From assembly GCA_017421885.1 (NCBI GenBank), contig JAFOHJ010000292.1, positions 1 through 20,628 on the forward strand: a stretch of 20,628 bases of DNA. Reading direction: 5' to 3'. Under the pieces are notes generated by a model. That model searched no databases and was not told where the DNA came from. It saw only the letters and a program-made list of their open reading frames with translations. Origin of the DNA: Clostridia bacterium. Its GTDB lineage: Bacteria; Bacillota_A; Clostridia; Oscillospirales; Butyricicoccaceae. The translations under genes were made by a program, and so were the position numbers. Positions 1 to 6,618 of this stretch are shown piece after piece; position 1 is the first letter of the stretch, and the number at the start of each line of letters is the position of its first letter.

Positions 1-489
1 GACGCAGTACTTGCCGTTCTCGTCGCTGTTGATAAAGAAGAAGAACTCGTGGTTCAGCAGATTCATCTGCATGATAGCATCTTCGACTGTCATGGGCTTT
101 ACTTCGAGCTCCTTTGTGCGGACCAGAGCGAACTCTGTCTCCTCTGCGATGGGCTCTGTTACCTCTTCTGCACGGAGAGACTTTGCAAAAGATTCCTGAC
201 GTGTCTTCTTGGACAGTCTTGTCTTATTCTTCTGGATCTGGCGCTCAATGCTTGCGACAACACCGTCGACTGCCTTGAGCATATCGTCGGCTGTTTCTTC
301 CGCTCTGAAGTAGAAGCTGCGGTAGCTTACTGTCAGTTCAACTGTGTGCTCGTTTCTGTTGAAGCTGTATGCTACTGTAGCGTCAGCCTCTTCACCGAAA
401 TACTTGTTGAGCTTTTCGCACTTCTTCTCGATATATTCCTTGCGATCGCTATAGATCTTAGCCTTTCTTTCGTTAAACTGTACGTTCAT
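1..489 (-). CDS. hpf: Long-form ribosome hibernation promoting factor (partial)
   Basis: This gene is cut by the left window edge. It reads 163 codons from an ATG at 489 and is still open at base 1. The N-terminal ~95 residues match the HPF/RaiA (sigma-54 modulation) fold: start MNVQFNERK, a lysine-rich helix (EYIEKKCEKL), then two strands around HTVELTVSYRSFYFRAEE and a helix with DDMLKAVDG. A basic linker (KNKTRLSKKTR) leads to the C-terminal dimerisation domain, recognisable from VRTKELEVKPMTVEDAIMQM and HEFFFFINS. The family dimerises 70S ribosomes into inactive 100S particles in stationary phase. A good AGGAG lies 7 bases before the start. The gene sits 47 bases downstream of an amidohydrolase gene with no convincing promoter between them, so co-transcription is possible. 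Family lengths of about 175-190 aa suggest only a short tail is missing. Confidence 0.95.
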   Translation of the reverse strand, partial: MNVQFNERKAKIYSDRKEYIEKKCEKLNKYFGEEADATVAYSFNRNEHTVELTVSYRSFYFRAEETADDMLKAVDGVVASIERQIQKNKTRLSKKTRQESFAKSLRAEEVTEPIAEETEFALVRTKELEVKPMTVEDAIMQMNLLNHEFFFFINSDENGKYCV

Positions 490-536
490 AGTGTTACTCC
501 TTTTTATTGTGCTTGCTGCGCGGCAGGATGTCAGGG

Positions 537-1673
537 TTACTTCACTCTCTTGCCATCTACAAATACAGCCTCTGCCTTGCTGAGGAAGTCAAAGGGATGC
601 TTTGTCCATACAACGATTTCAGCATCCTTGCCAACTGCGATGGAACCAACACGGTCTTCAACTCCCGATGCCTTTGCGGCGTTAATTGTAATGGATCTGA
701 TAGCAGCCTCCATGTCGAGACCTTCTCTTACGCAGACTGCGGCACTTACATTAAGATGCTGCAGAGGGCCGACGGGATGGTCAGTAGTCAAAGCAACTTC
801 GATGCCCTGTGCGTTAAGAATGCCTGCTGTCTTAAGGCTTCTGTTGGAAGTCTCAGGCTTGCTGCTGCCCGAAAGTACGGGTCCGATGACGGGGATGACC
901 CCTGCCTCTTTAAGCTGGCGAGCAGCTCTGACTCCGTCGGTAGCATGGATAATAGTATAGCGGATACCGAACTCATTTGCAACTCTGATTGCTGTCAAAA
1001 TATCATCACATCTGTGTGCGTGGATATGTGCCATCAGTTCGCCCTTGATAACGGGAATAAGCGCTTCGCACTTTTCGTCATATGCGGGCTCTTTGCCGTC
1101 TTCCTTCTTTTCGAGATACTGCTTTGCCTTGAGCAGCGCATTTCTCAGAATAGCGGCCGAGGCCATTCTTGTCTGAGGTGCCTTCTGCTTAAGACCGTAG
1201 CTGCTCTTGGGATTTTCGCCCAGAGCCATTTTCATCGAGCAGGGTGCCTTTACGATCATATCGGAGATATCGTCGCCGGCCAGCTTGATGAATGCCATCT
1301 CACCGCCAATGATATTGGCCGAGCCGGGGCCTACAACTGCCGATGTTACACCGCAGCCGATAGAATCTGCGAAAGAGGGATCGAAAGGATAGATGCCGTC
1401 GACCGCCTTGAGATGAGGTGTTACGGGATCGGTCATCTCGTTGACATCGTTACCTTCCCATCTGACGTTCTGCTCATAAATGCCGATATGTGTATGAGCA
1501 TCGATGAAGCCGGGCATAATATAACCGCCCTTTGCATCATAAACCTCGTCGTTTGTCTCGGGTGCGTCTGCTATATCACCAAAGGCTGTAATAACGCCAT
1601 CCTTAAAATCAACATATCCGTTTTCGAATTCCTGTCCTTCCGCCGTAATAAGGCGGCCACCAAGTATTCTCAT
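537..1673 (-). CDS. Amidohydrolase, imidazolonepropionase-like
   Basis: A metal-dependent hydrolase of the amidohydrolase superfamily, 378 aa, probably cytoplasmic. The N-terminal beta-sandwich part is followed by GFIDAHTHIG (metal ligands H60 and H62). Further ligand-bearing segments are HIHAHRCDD, IIHATDG and ALTTDHPVG (catalytic Asp). The C-terminus has the usual SITINAAKASGVEDRVGSIAVGKDAEIVVW, where the chain returns to the sandwich. The segment WEGNDVNEMTDPVTPHLKAVDGI is typical of a subgroup common in Clostridia and Thermotogae whose substrate is not firmly established. I know of no reason to assign histidine degradation, as no hut gene is nearby. The start at 1673 is chosen because AGGAGG lies 8 bases upstream, whereas a start at 1706 has no ribosome site. 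A strong promoter lies about 70 bases upstream. Confidence 0.9.
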   Translation of the reverse strand: MRILGGRLITAEGQEFENGYVDFKDGVITAFGDIADAPETNDEVYDAKGGYIMPGFIDAHTHIGIYEQNVRWEGNDVNEMTDPVTPHLKAVDGIYPFDPSFADSIGCGVTSAVVGPGSANIIGGEMAFIKLAGDDISDMIVKAPCSMKMALGENPKSSYGLKQKAPQTRMASAAILRNALLKAKQYLEKKEDGKEPAYDEKCEALIPVIKGELMAHIHAHRCDDILTAIRVANEFGIRYTIIHATDGVRAARQLKEAGVIPVIGPVLSGSSKPETSNRSLKTAGILNAQGIEVALTTDHPVGPLQHLNVSAAVCVREGLDMEAAIRSITINAAKASGVEDRVGSIAVGKDAEIVVWTKHPFDFLSKAEAVFVDGKRVK

Positions 1674-1742
1674 GTCATGTTCCTCCTGTCTTTTTATTTT
1701 CGACACTTTTTCCTATTTACATTTATTGGAAACAGTGTTATT

Positions 1743-1771
1743 ATTATCTCAGAACACAGCGCAAATGTCAA
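1743..1771 (-). promoter_or_regulatory. Sigma-A promoter for the amidohydrolase gene
   Basis: On the minus strand a perfect TTGACA (1771-1766) is followed after exactly 17 bases by GATAAT (1748-1743, 5 of 6 to TATAAT). Transcription would start near 1736, leaving a leader of about 60 bases before the amidohydrolase start. It may also drive hpf. Confidence 0.75.
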
Positions 1772-1852
1772 ATACAAATTCGACCTTTGCGGTGTGCTCT
1801 GACAGTTTTCGGGGTCACACCATTCATATCTTTATCCCCACAACCCCACTTT

Positions 1853-1886
1853 GGCCGCTTTTCCATGTGAAGAGCGGCCCCTTTTT
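1853..1886 (+). terminator. Orphan plus-strand hairpin with T-tract
   Basis: GGCCGCT (1853-1859) can pair with AGCGGCC (1873-1879), and on the plus strand the stem is followed by CCTTTTTA, the form of an intrinsic terminator. On the minus strand no T-run follows it. No plus-strand gene is visible upstream, so what it would terminate is unclear: a small RNA, antisense transcription, or nothing. Confidence 0.35.
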
Positions 1887-1898
1887 ATTCGGGGGATA

Positions 1899-1940
1899 TT
1901 ATTGAAAAAGCGCAGACCACCTTACGCGGCCTGCGCTTTT
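1899..1940 (-). terminator. Intrinsic terminator after yabR
   Basis: AAAAGCGCAG (1906-1915) and CTGCGCTTTT (1931-1940) form a perfect 10-bp stem around a 15-base loop, starting 5 bases after the yabR stop. On the minus strand the stem ends in a T-run. The plus strand also has TTTTATTTTC after it, so it may work in both directions. It closes the yab cluster. Confidence 0.85.
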
Positions 1941-1945
1941 ATTTT

Positions 1946-2389
1946 CTATCTTCTTCTGCGAGACTTGGACCTCTTGTCGTTCTGCATACGCAGATCCGAC
2001 ATCTTGGATTCGCTGCGCTGCATGAACATACGGAGCTTATCTTCAAATATGCTGTCCTTGCTCTTTTCCAACATAGAACCGTCGGATATAGCCTCTTCGG
2101 CAGCCGGAGCTGCTGCTTTTTCCTGTTTTGGTGCAGCCTGAGGCTTCTCCTGGACGGGAAGCGCCTTTTTGATCGAAAGGTTAATCCTTCCGTTCTGATC
2201 AATTCCGATCAGCTTGACCTTAACAGTGTCTCCTTCATTGACATGTTTTTTTATATCGTCAACATATGTATTGGCGATTTCAGAGATATGTACCATTCCC
2301 GATTTTCCGGGAGCAAGCTGAACAAATGCTCCAAAACCGGTGACTCCCGTTACTTTTCCTTCGTAAATGCTTCCTACAGTAAACTCCAT
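1946..2389 (-). CDS. yabR: S1-domain RNA-binding protein, YabR family
   Basis: A 147-residue protein with one S1 (OB-fold) RNA-binding domain over roughly residues 1-75: VGSIYEGKVTGVTGFGAFVQL, then GMVHISEIA and GDTVKVKLIGIDQNGRINLSIKKA. This is the pattern of Bacillus YabR and general stress protein 13. An Ala/Pro/Lys/Glu-rich linker follows, and the tail is very basic (SRRRR at the end), which suits RNA or ribosome binding. Its exact role is not established in the family. It is the last gene of the cluster, as in Bacillus, where it follows divIC. The start at 2389 matches family N-termini. An in-frame ATG at 2410 adds seven residues, and neither start has a strong Shine-Dalgarno, so the choice is uncertain. 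Confidence 0.9.
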   Translation of the reverse strand: MEFTVGSIYEGKVTGVTGFGAFVQLAPGKSGMVHISEIANTYVDDIKKHVNEGDTVKVKLIGIDQNGRINLSIKKALPVQEKPQAAPKQEKAAAPAAEEAISDGSMLEKSKDSIFEDKLRMFMQRSESKMSDLRMQNDKRSKSRRRR

Positions 2390-2419
2390 CTGCAGTTCCG
2401 CGCCCCCCATGACAGTAAA

Positions 2420-2704
2420 TTATTTACTCGAGATATCAACAAACACTCTCTCGCCGGGAGAGATATATCCCAGCTTCTCTCTGGCGATCTCTGCGATATA
2501 CTCGGTGTCATCTTCGCATTCAAGGATATCCCTTATCTCGTCATTGCTGAGTTGCTGATCGCTGATGAGCAGGGCAAGCTGAGCCTTTTCTTTTTCCTTA
2601 TTTCTGATCTGAAGCTGGAGCGAAACAAGTGTGAAGGCTGCATAAACCGCAAATGCCAAAACAAATATTTTGACAAATGGATGTACTTTCCTTGTTCTTT
2701 TCAT
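2420..2704 (-). CDS. divIC: Cell division protein, DivIC/FtsB family
   Basis: A 94-aa bitopic membrane protein of the septum formation initiator family. It has a short basic cytoplasmic tail (MKRTRK), one transmembrane segment at about residues 10-30 (VKIFVLAFAVYAAFTLVSL) and a coiled coil (LQIRNKEKEKAQLALLISDQQ). The conserved end is EYIAEIAREKLGYISPGERVFVDI, which contains the family's AREKLGY and PGE signatures. DivIC partners FtsL and DivIB in the divisome and helps activate septal peptidoglycan synthesis. The start at 2704 has AGAAGGA about 5 bases upstream, whereas the longer reading from 2731 has none. The gene lies between yabQ and yabR as in Bacillus subtilis, with its own sigma-A promoter just upstream. 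Confidence 0.93.
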   Translation of the reverse strand: MKRTRKVHPFVKIFVLAFAVYAAFTLVSLQLQIRNKEKEKAQLALLISDQQLSNDEIRDILECEDDTEYIAEIAREKLGYISPGERVFVDISSK

Positions 2705-2751
2705 GCAGTCCTTCTCACCTCTCTGATCCATAAAGATTATTTGTTAGTTTA

Positions 2752-2780
2752 ATTGTATGCTTTTTTCCTTAAAAAGTCAA
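2752..2780 (-). promoter_or_regulatory. Sigma-A promoter for divIC-yabR
   Basis: On the minus strand TTGACT (2780-2775) and TACAAT (2757-2752) are separated by exactly 17 bases, each 5 of 6 to consensus. The site lies in the 85-base gap after yabQ, so divIC and yabR can be transcribed in growing cells independently of the sporulation genes before them. Confidence 0.75.
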
Positions 2781-2789
2781 TCCCAAAAC

Positions 2790-3173
2790 CTAATTTCCGG
2801 TGGGACCACTAAAGAGATTTTCGATAAAACACAGAACTTTTCTGCCTAATTTTACAAAGACAACAAAGCATTCCTCTATCGCGCACAGAAACACCCTTAC
2901 ATAGAACGCCGCGCCAAGAAAGTACAGCGTCAGGCCAATAAGCGCTCCGCCTAAGATATACCACCTGAGCACTCCGCCGGCACAGAAGATCACAAGGCCT
3001 GTGAAGCATACCATAAATACTGTGCAATAAAGAATATCACAAACTGCTCTTATATATCTGCGGCACACTATGCGCGGAAACACATTGACTATATCATACA
3101 CCAGTCCCATGCAAATACCCAGAAAACAGGCGAAGATAAAAGTCCTGGTCTGATCAAGAAGCACGATTTCCAT
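2790..3173 (-). CDS. yabQ: Spore cortex biosynthesis protein YabQ
   Basis: A 127-aa multi-spanning membrane protein with about four hydrophobic segments: TFIFACFLGICMGLVYDIVNVF, a central stretch around ILYCTVFMVCFTGLVIFCAGG, LRWYILGGALIGLTLYFLGAAFY, and a final amphipathic part. The opening pattern (Q-T-R-T-F ... G-x-x-x-G-x-x-Y-D) is that of YabQ, which in Bacillus is made under sigma-E in the mother cell and is needed for spore cortex assembly. It is shorter than the Bacillus protein (about 210 aa), as is common in Clostridia. The start at 3173 has AGGGGGC just upstream, and its stop-to-start gap from yabP is only 10 bases, so the two are co-translated. The assignment rests on both sequence pattern and gene order. 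Confidence 0.88.
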   Translation of the reverse strand: MEIVLLDQTRTFIFACFLGICMGLVYDIVNVFPRIVCRRYIRAVCDILYCTVFMVCFTGLVIFCAGGVLRWYILGGALIGLTLYFLGAAFYVRVFLCAIEECFVVFVKLGRKVLCFIENLFSGPTGN

Positions 3174-3183
3174 AGATGCCCCC

Positions 3184-3465
3184 TTAGAAAAGCTTAGACC
3201 AGAAGCTGCCTCTGTTCCTTCCGTCGCCAAGATATTCAAAGCTGTCGAGCCTGCCGTTAATGATAAGTTCGCCGGTATCAAGGCTCAGCCGCTCAACATG
3301 AAGCTCTTCTCCTCTTGTCACCAGTGTTCCGAGAACTGTCTCGGCCAGTATCTCGTTTTCGTCAAAGCTGATAACATCTTCAACCCCCGAAATACTCAGC
3401 CTTTCACGCCCTTCGAGGATAAGATTGCCTGTAGCTTCATTCTTTTTGCTGCTGTCCGCTGCCAT
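3184..3465 (-). CDS. yabP: Sporulation protein YabP
   Basis: A 93-aa soluble protein of the YabP/YqfC family. The diagnostic run is LILEGRERLSISGVEDVISFDENEI followed by ETVLGTLVTRGEELHVERLSLDTGELIINGRLDSFEY, closely matching the pattern of Bacillus YabP (GREQLMITGVKQVESFD, then ETVMGYLTIRGQNLHMKNL). In Bacillus it is a mother-cell sporulation gene under sigma-E, required for normal spore morphology together with yabQ. The start at 3465 is preceded by GGGAGGA, about 9-10 bases away. An ATG at 3486 has no ribosome site. The Shine-Dalgarno is the 3' arm of a long hairpin, and a sigma-E-like promoter lies just upstream; both are listed separately. Confidence 0.92.
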   Translation of the reverse strand: MAADSSKKNEATGNLILEGRERLSISGVEDVISFDENEILAETVLGTLVTRGEELHVERLSLDTGELIINGRLDSFEYLGDGRNRGSFWSKLF

Positions 3466-3474
3466 AAATAAAGA

Positions 3475-3515
3475 TCCTCCCTTCATGTGTCATAAATAAC
3501 AGTATGAAAGGAGGA
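3475..3515 (-). promoter_or_regulatory. Hairpin sequestering the yabP ribosome-binding site
   Basis: In minus-strand RNA the segment 3515-3504 (UCCUCCUUUCAU) pairs with 3486-3475 (AUGAAGGGAGGA): 12 pairs with a single G-U wobble and a 17-base loop (3503-3487). The 3' arm is the whole yabP Shine-Dalgarno, and the 5' arm lies just after the rqcP stop. The 3' arm is followed by UCUUUAUUU, so it could also act as a weak terminator. Pairing is seen in the sequence; the regulatory role is inferred. Confidence 0.65.
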
Positions 3516-3527
3516 AACGTTTTATTC
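3499..3527 (-). promoter_or_regulatory. Candidate sigma-E promoter for yabP-yabQ
   Basis: On the minus strand GAATAAA (3527-3521) is followed after exactly 14 bases by CATACTGT (3506-3499). The Bacillus sigma-E pattern is roughly GAATATT, 14 bases, CATACAAT, giving 5 of 7 and 6 of 8 matches at the expected spacing. The -35 overlaps the rqcP stop. Predicted start is near 3492. The yabP gene is a known sigma-E target in Bacillus, which supports the call. Confidence 0.6.
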
Positions 3528-3767
3528 GGTTATTTCGCTGTACATCAGGGCGGCATCCTGCTTGGTGACATGCTCAGGGATCGACAGAACCTTCACCTTA
3601 ACGGTGCGGGTACCGATAGTTATCTCAATGATGTCGCCTACCTTAACCTGATAGGACGCCTTAGCCTCTCTGCCGTTCACGACCACTCGCTGAGTATCAC
3701 AGGCCTCATTGGCCACCGTACGGCGCTTGATGAGGCGGGCCACCTTTAAATATTTGTCAAGCCTCAT
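3522..3767 (-). CDS. rqcP: S4-domain ribosome quality-control factor RqcP (YabO)
   Basis: An 81-aa protein that is essentially one S4 RNA-binding domain: MRLDKYLKVARLIKRRTVANEACD, then RVVVNGREAKASYQVKVGDIIEITIG. This matches RqcP (formerly YabO), the small relative of Hsp15 that binds stalled 50S subunits carrying peptidyl-tRNA and supports RqcH during C-terminal alanine tailing of nascent chains. The start at 3767 is preceded by GGAGGG at about 5 bases. Longer readings up to 3812 run into the hairpin after the HU gene. Its position between mazG/HU and yabP is the conserved one. The tail YSEITE is followed at once by the candidate sigma-E promoter for yabP. Confidence 0.93.
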   Translation of the reverse strand: MRLDKYLKVARLIKRRTVANEACDTQRVVVNGREAKASYQVKVGDIIEITIGTRTVKVKVLSIPEHVTKQDAALMYSEITE

Positions 3768-3785
3768 ATTTCCCTCCATAAAACC

Positions 3786-3813
3786 GATGGAAGCGGCATA
3801 GGCCGCTTCCATC
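3786..3813 (-). terminator. Hairpin between HU gene and rqcP
   Basis: GATGGAAGCGGC (3786-3797) and GCCGCTTCCATC (3802-3813) form a perfect 12-bp stem with a 4-base loop, 13 bases after the HU stop. On the minus strand it is followed by GGTTTTATGG, a poor T-tract. Likely a leaky terminator or an mRNA-stabilising 3' end for the highly expressed HU message, allowing read-through into rqcP, whose ribosome site begins about 10 bases later. Confidence 0.6.
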
Positions 3814-3826
3814 CTGTTATCGTTAC

Positions 3827-4102
3827 TTATTTTGCAACTACGTCCTTGAGAGCCTTGCCTGCCTTGAAAACAGGATACTTTGTCTCAGCCAGCTCGATGG
3901 GCTTCTTTGTCTGGGGATTGAAAGCTGTGCGTGCAGCTCTTGTCTTCACCTCAAAAGAGCCAAAGCCGATGAGCTGGACCTTGTTACCCTCTGCGAGCTC
4001 TTCTGTGATAGCAGCGATCATAGCTGTGAGAGCCTTCTCTGCATCCTTCTTGGAAAGCTCGGTCTTCTCAGCGATTGCTGCGATGAGTTCTGTCTTGTTC
4101 AT
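3827..4102 (-). CDS. hup: HU-family DNA-binding protein
   Basis: A 91-aa histone-like nucleoid protein of standard length. It opens with [28 protein letters not shown] (dimerising helices). The family signature follows at [30 protein letters not shown], where GFGSFEV and the arm RxxRxxxNPQT with the DNA-intercalating Pro are all present. It ends in [13 protein letters not shown] dimers bind and bend DNA without strong sequence specificity. GGAGGA lies about 6 bases before the start. The gene is inserted between mazG and rqcP, where Bacillus has none; many Clostridia show this arrangement. The 30-base gap after mazG has no clear promoter. Confidence 0.97.
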   Translation of the reverse strand: MNKTELIAAIAEKTELSKKDAEKALTAMIAAITEELAEGNKVQLIGFGSFEVKTRAARTAFNPQTKKPIELAETKYPVFKAGKALKDVVAK

Positions 4103-4132
4103 TTCGGTTCCTCCAAAATATTTGATTAATAA

Positions 4133-4912
4133 TTATCTGTGTTTGATCTCTTCCCAGATCTTATCCATCTCTTCGAGAGTCATCTCTGTGAGATCGCGGT
4201 CGGCAGCCTCTTCCATTTTGCAGAAGCGGCTTACAAACTTACGGCTTGCTCTTGTAAGAGCCTCCTCGGCATCTATATCGAGGAATCTTGCTGTATTGAC
4301 AACAGCAAAAAGCAGATCTCCCAGCTCGTCAGCAGGGTCGCCGTCTCCCTCCATTGCTCTGAGCAGCTCGGCCTTTTCTTCATCGATCTTCTGCAGCGCG
4401 CCATTAATGTCGGGCCAGTCGAATCCGGCCTTTGCGGCCTTTTTCTGCACCTTCTGGGCATACATAAGAGCGGGCAGCGACTTTGCCACCTGATTGATGG
4501 TGTCGCTGTGGGTCTTCTGGCTCTTCTCCACCTTCTTGATAGCGTCCCAGTTGTTAAGGACCTCTGCCGATGTTTCGGCAACCACATTTCCAAAAATATG
4601 CGGATGTCTGAGAATAAGCTTCTTGCAAACGCCGTCGCAGACATCATTTATATCAAAGGCGCCTCTTTCTTCCGCAAGATCGGCATGAAAGACACACTGA
4701 AGGATAACGTCACCCAGTTCTTCGCAGAGCAGAGCATCATCTTTGAGGTCGATGCCTTCACAGGCCTCGTATACCTCTTCGATAAAGTTCTTGCGGATGC
4801 TTTCATGGGTCTGTTCTCTGTCCCAGGGGCAGCCATTCTCGCCTCTGAGGATGTCCATAATCTGAAGAAGATCTTCAAAGCCATATTTTGGCTTGCTAAC
4901 AAAATTTATCAC
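4133..4912 (-). CDS. mazG: Nucleoside triphosphate pyrophosphohydrolase MazG
   Basis: A 259-aa all-alpha NTP pyrophosphatase with two tandem MazG repeats. The first is residues about 15-110, with GCPWDREQTHESI, EEVYEA (45-50) and EELGDVILQCVFHA (64-77). The second is about residues 155-240, with AGFDWPDINGALQKIDEEKAEL and DELGDLLFAVVNTARFLDIDAEEALTRASRKFVSRF. The Glu/Asp residues of EExxE and ELGD bind Mg. It hydrolyses NTPs to NMP and pyrophosphate, cleaning damaged or excess nucleotides. The start codon is GTG at 4912 with AAGGGG 8 bases upstream. In Bacillus the equivalent yabN carries an additional N-terminal tetrapyrrole-methylase domain; that domain is absent here and the enzyme has the length of E. 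coli MazG. Confidence 0.95.
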   Translation of the reverse strand: MINFVSKPKYGFEDLLQIMDILRGENGCPWDREQTHESIRKNFIEEVYEACEGIDLKDDALLCEELGDVILQCVFHADLAEERGAFDINDVCDGVCKKLILRHPHIFGNVVAETSAEVLNNWDAIKKVEKSQKTHSDTINQVAKSLPALMYAQKVQKKAAKAGFDWPDINGALQKIDEEKAELLRAMEGDGDPADELGDLLFAVVNTARFLDIDAEEALTRASRKFVSRFCKMEEAADRDLTEMTLEEMDKIWEEIKHR

Positions 4913-4969
4913 ACTTCTATCCCCTTTGCAAGTAAAATAATATATTTGATGATATTTTCCGGTGTTTTA

Positions 4970-6562
4970 TCACATTCTGAGCAATTTTGCTATTTTCTGT
5001 CCTTTAGGGAGCAGCAGCACATCTTCCTTGGGAAGGGCCTTAAGAGCGATCAGAAGCACAAGATATACTACTGCCGAGAGGCCGATCGTAACGACACAGC
5101 CCAGCTTACCGCCCAGAATATCGCTCATAGGCATATAGCAGAAATAGGTGAACACACCCATGATCGCCGATGCGGCAAAAGGCTTGAAGAAACTCTTTAT
5201 TACAGAAACACCCTTTACTGTCCTGGCTATTATGACCAGATTGATGATGGATATTGCACCGTAACATACCGTTGTACCGATAGGCGCTCCATATATCTCA
5301 ATTCCGGGAGTGCCGATAAGGGTGTAATTGGTGAGCAGTTTGATAACACCGCCGATAAGAACGCTGAACATAGGCATTTTTTCCTTGCCTACAGCCTGAA
5401 GGATGGCATTGGTTACCGACTGAAGGGCAACCAGCAAAACAGCTGGAGCAAGAATGACCAGCAGGGGCGCTGCTACCTCTACCTCTTCGAGCCTTCTGTA
5501 ATAAAGCAGCGAAAGAATGGGTTTTGCAAGAACAGCCAGGCCTGCGGCACAAGGCAGAGAGAAAATGGCTGTAAATCTGAGCGCTGTTGTAATAGTGCCC
5601 GAAGCCTTGAGATAATCCTTTCGAGCATATGCCGCTGCAACAGCAGGGATTATACTGATGGCAAGACCGACGATGAGAGCCTGGGGCATATTCCACATCT
5701 TGGTAGAGATATTATAGCAGCCGTAAATATAGTTGGCCTCTTCGACCGAATGACCCACATCCTGCAGGCGGTTGAGAACAACACCCATATCAATGAAGTT
5801 TACAACACTGAGGACCGATGCGCCGATAGTGATGGGAATTGCGATCTTGACAAGGCCTCTGGCGATCTCGGAATATCCGGTCGGAGCCACTGTCTGAACA
5901 GCCCCCTCAGGGATGCCGCTGCCTGCCTTGACACGGACAAGAATAATGTAAAGGGCGCTGAAAACCGTGCCCAGTGTAACACCGCCGATGGTGCCTGCAA
6001 CAACGATTTCAAGGCTGCAGCCGCGGTCCATAAGCACCTTGGTCAGCAGAAGGCCGAAAACAAGCTTACCTGCCGCCTCGATGACCTGCGAAATGGCTGT
6101 AGGAACCATGTTTGCAAGGCCCTGGAAATAGCCCCTGAAGGCCGAAACAATGGACACGATGAAGATGGAGGGTGCAATGGCCAGAACGGCATGATATGCC
6201 AGAGGATTGCCGATCATATTGACCAGTTCCTCGGCAAAGAACATCATTACAAATGTGCATATGCCGCCGATAACGGTAAAGAGAGACACCGCCACACGGA
6301 AGGTCCTTCTTACATCCTCATACTTACCGAGAGCATTGGCCTCGGCTACCATTCGCGACACAGCGACCGGAAGGCCGGCTGTAGAAATGGTGAACATGGC
6401 TGTGTATACATAGTATGCAACGGTGTAGATGCCGTTGCCCTCACCGCCTATCATATTTACGATCGGGATGTTATAAATAGCGCCGATGACCTTTACAAGG
6501 GCATTGGCTACAACGAGGACAAGGGCGCCCTCGAAGAACGAGCTGCTTTTACTTTTTTTCAA
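4970..6562 (-). CDS. Polysaccharide/lipid flippase, SpoVB-YabM-MurJ type
   Basis: A 530-aa integral membrane protein of the MOP (MATE/MVF) exporter superfamily, with about 14 hydrophobic segments across its length. The N-terminus FFEGALVLVVANALVKVIGAIYNIPIVNMIGGEGNGIY and the later TAGLPVAVSRMVAEANALGKYE, FRGYFQGLANMVPTAISQVIEA and LQAVGKEKMP are characteristic of the Firmicute SpoVB/YabM/YtgP group. These flip lipid-linked cell-wall precursors; SpoVB acts in cortex synthesis. Position next to mazG corresponds to yabM. I cannot tell from sequence alone whether it serves vegetative wall or cortex. The start is TTG at 6562 with only a weak AAAGG 13 bases upstream; no ATG or GTG is available in frame before an upstream stop. 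Confidence 0.88.
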   Translation of the reverse strand: MKKSKSSSFFEGALVLVVANALVKVIGAIYNIPIVNMIGGEGNGIYTVAYYVYTAMFTISTAGLPVAVSRMVAEANALGKYEDVRRTFRVAVSLFTVIGGICTFVMMFFAEELVNMIGNPLAYHAVLAIAPSIFIVSIVSAFRGYFQGLANMVPTAISQVIEAAGKLVFGLLLTKVLMDRGCSLEIVVAGTIGGVTLGTVFSALYIILVRVKAGSGIPEGAVQTVAPTGYSEIARGLVKIAIPITIGASVLSVVNFIDMGVVLNRLQDVGHSVEEANYIYGCYNISTKMWNMPQALIVGLAISIIPAVAAAYARKDYLKASGTITTALRFTAIFSLPCAAGLAVLAKPILSLLYYRRLEEVEVAAPLLVILAPAVLLVALQSVTNAILQAVGKEKMPMFSVLIGGVIKLLTNYTLIGTPGIEIYGAPIGTTVCYGAISIINLVIIARTVKGVSVIKSFFKPFAASAIMGVFTYFCYMPMSDILGGKLGCVVTIGLSAVVYLVLLIALKALPKEDVLLLPKGQKIAKLLRM

Positions 6563-6618
6563 TTTGTTCGCACTACCTTTTCCTGTAATTATCCTGCATA
6601 TCTATATTCCCTGTATTC

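Noticed and set aside
490..540. Possible promoter directly before hpf (CTGACA, 17 bases, CACAAT)
   Set aside because: The predicted start would fall in or next to the hpf Shine-Dalgarno, leaving no usable leader, and the -10 is weak.
507..1802. 431-codon plus-strand open frame opposite the amidohydrolase
   Set aside because: Antisense shadow; the minus strand has a full amidohydrolase with metal motifs, AGGAGG and a strong promoter.
3504..3749. Plus-strand ORF at 3504 in a region with an AAAGGAGG string
   Set aside because: The AAAGGAGG at 3508-3514 lies inside the ORF after its ATG, not before it. It is the complement of the anti-Shine-Dalgarno arm of the yabP hairpin, and the frame is antisense to rqcP.
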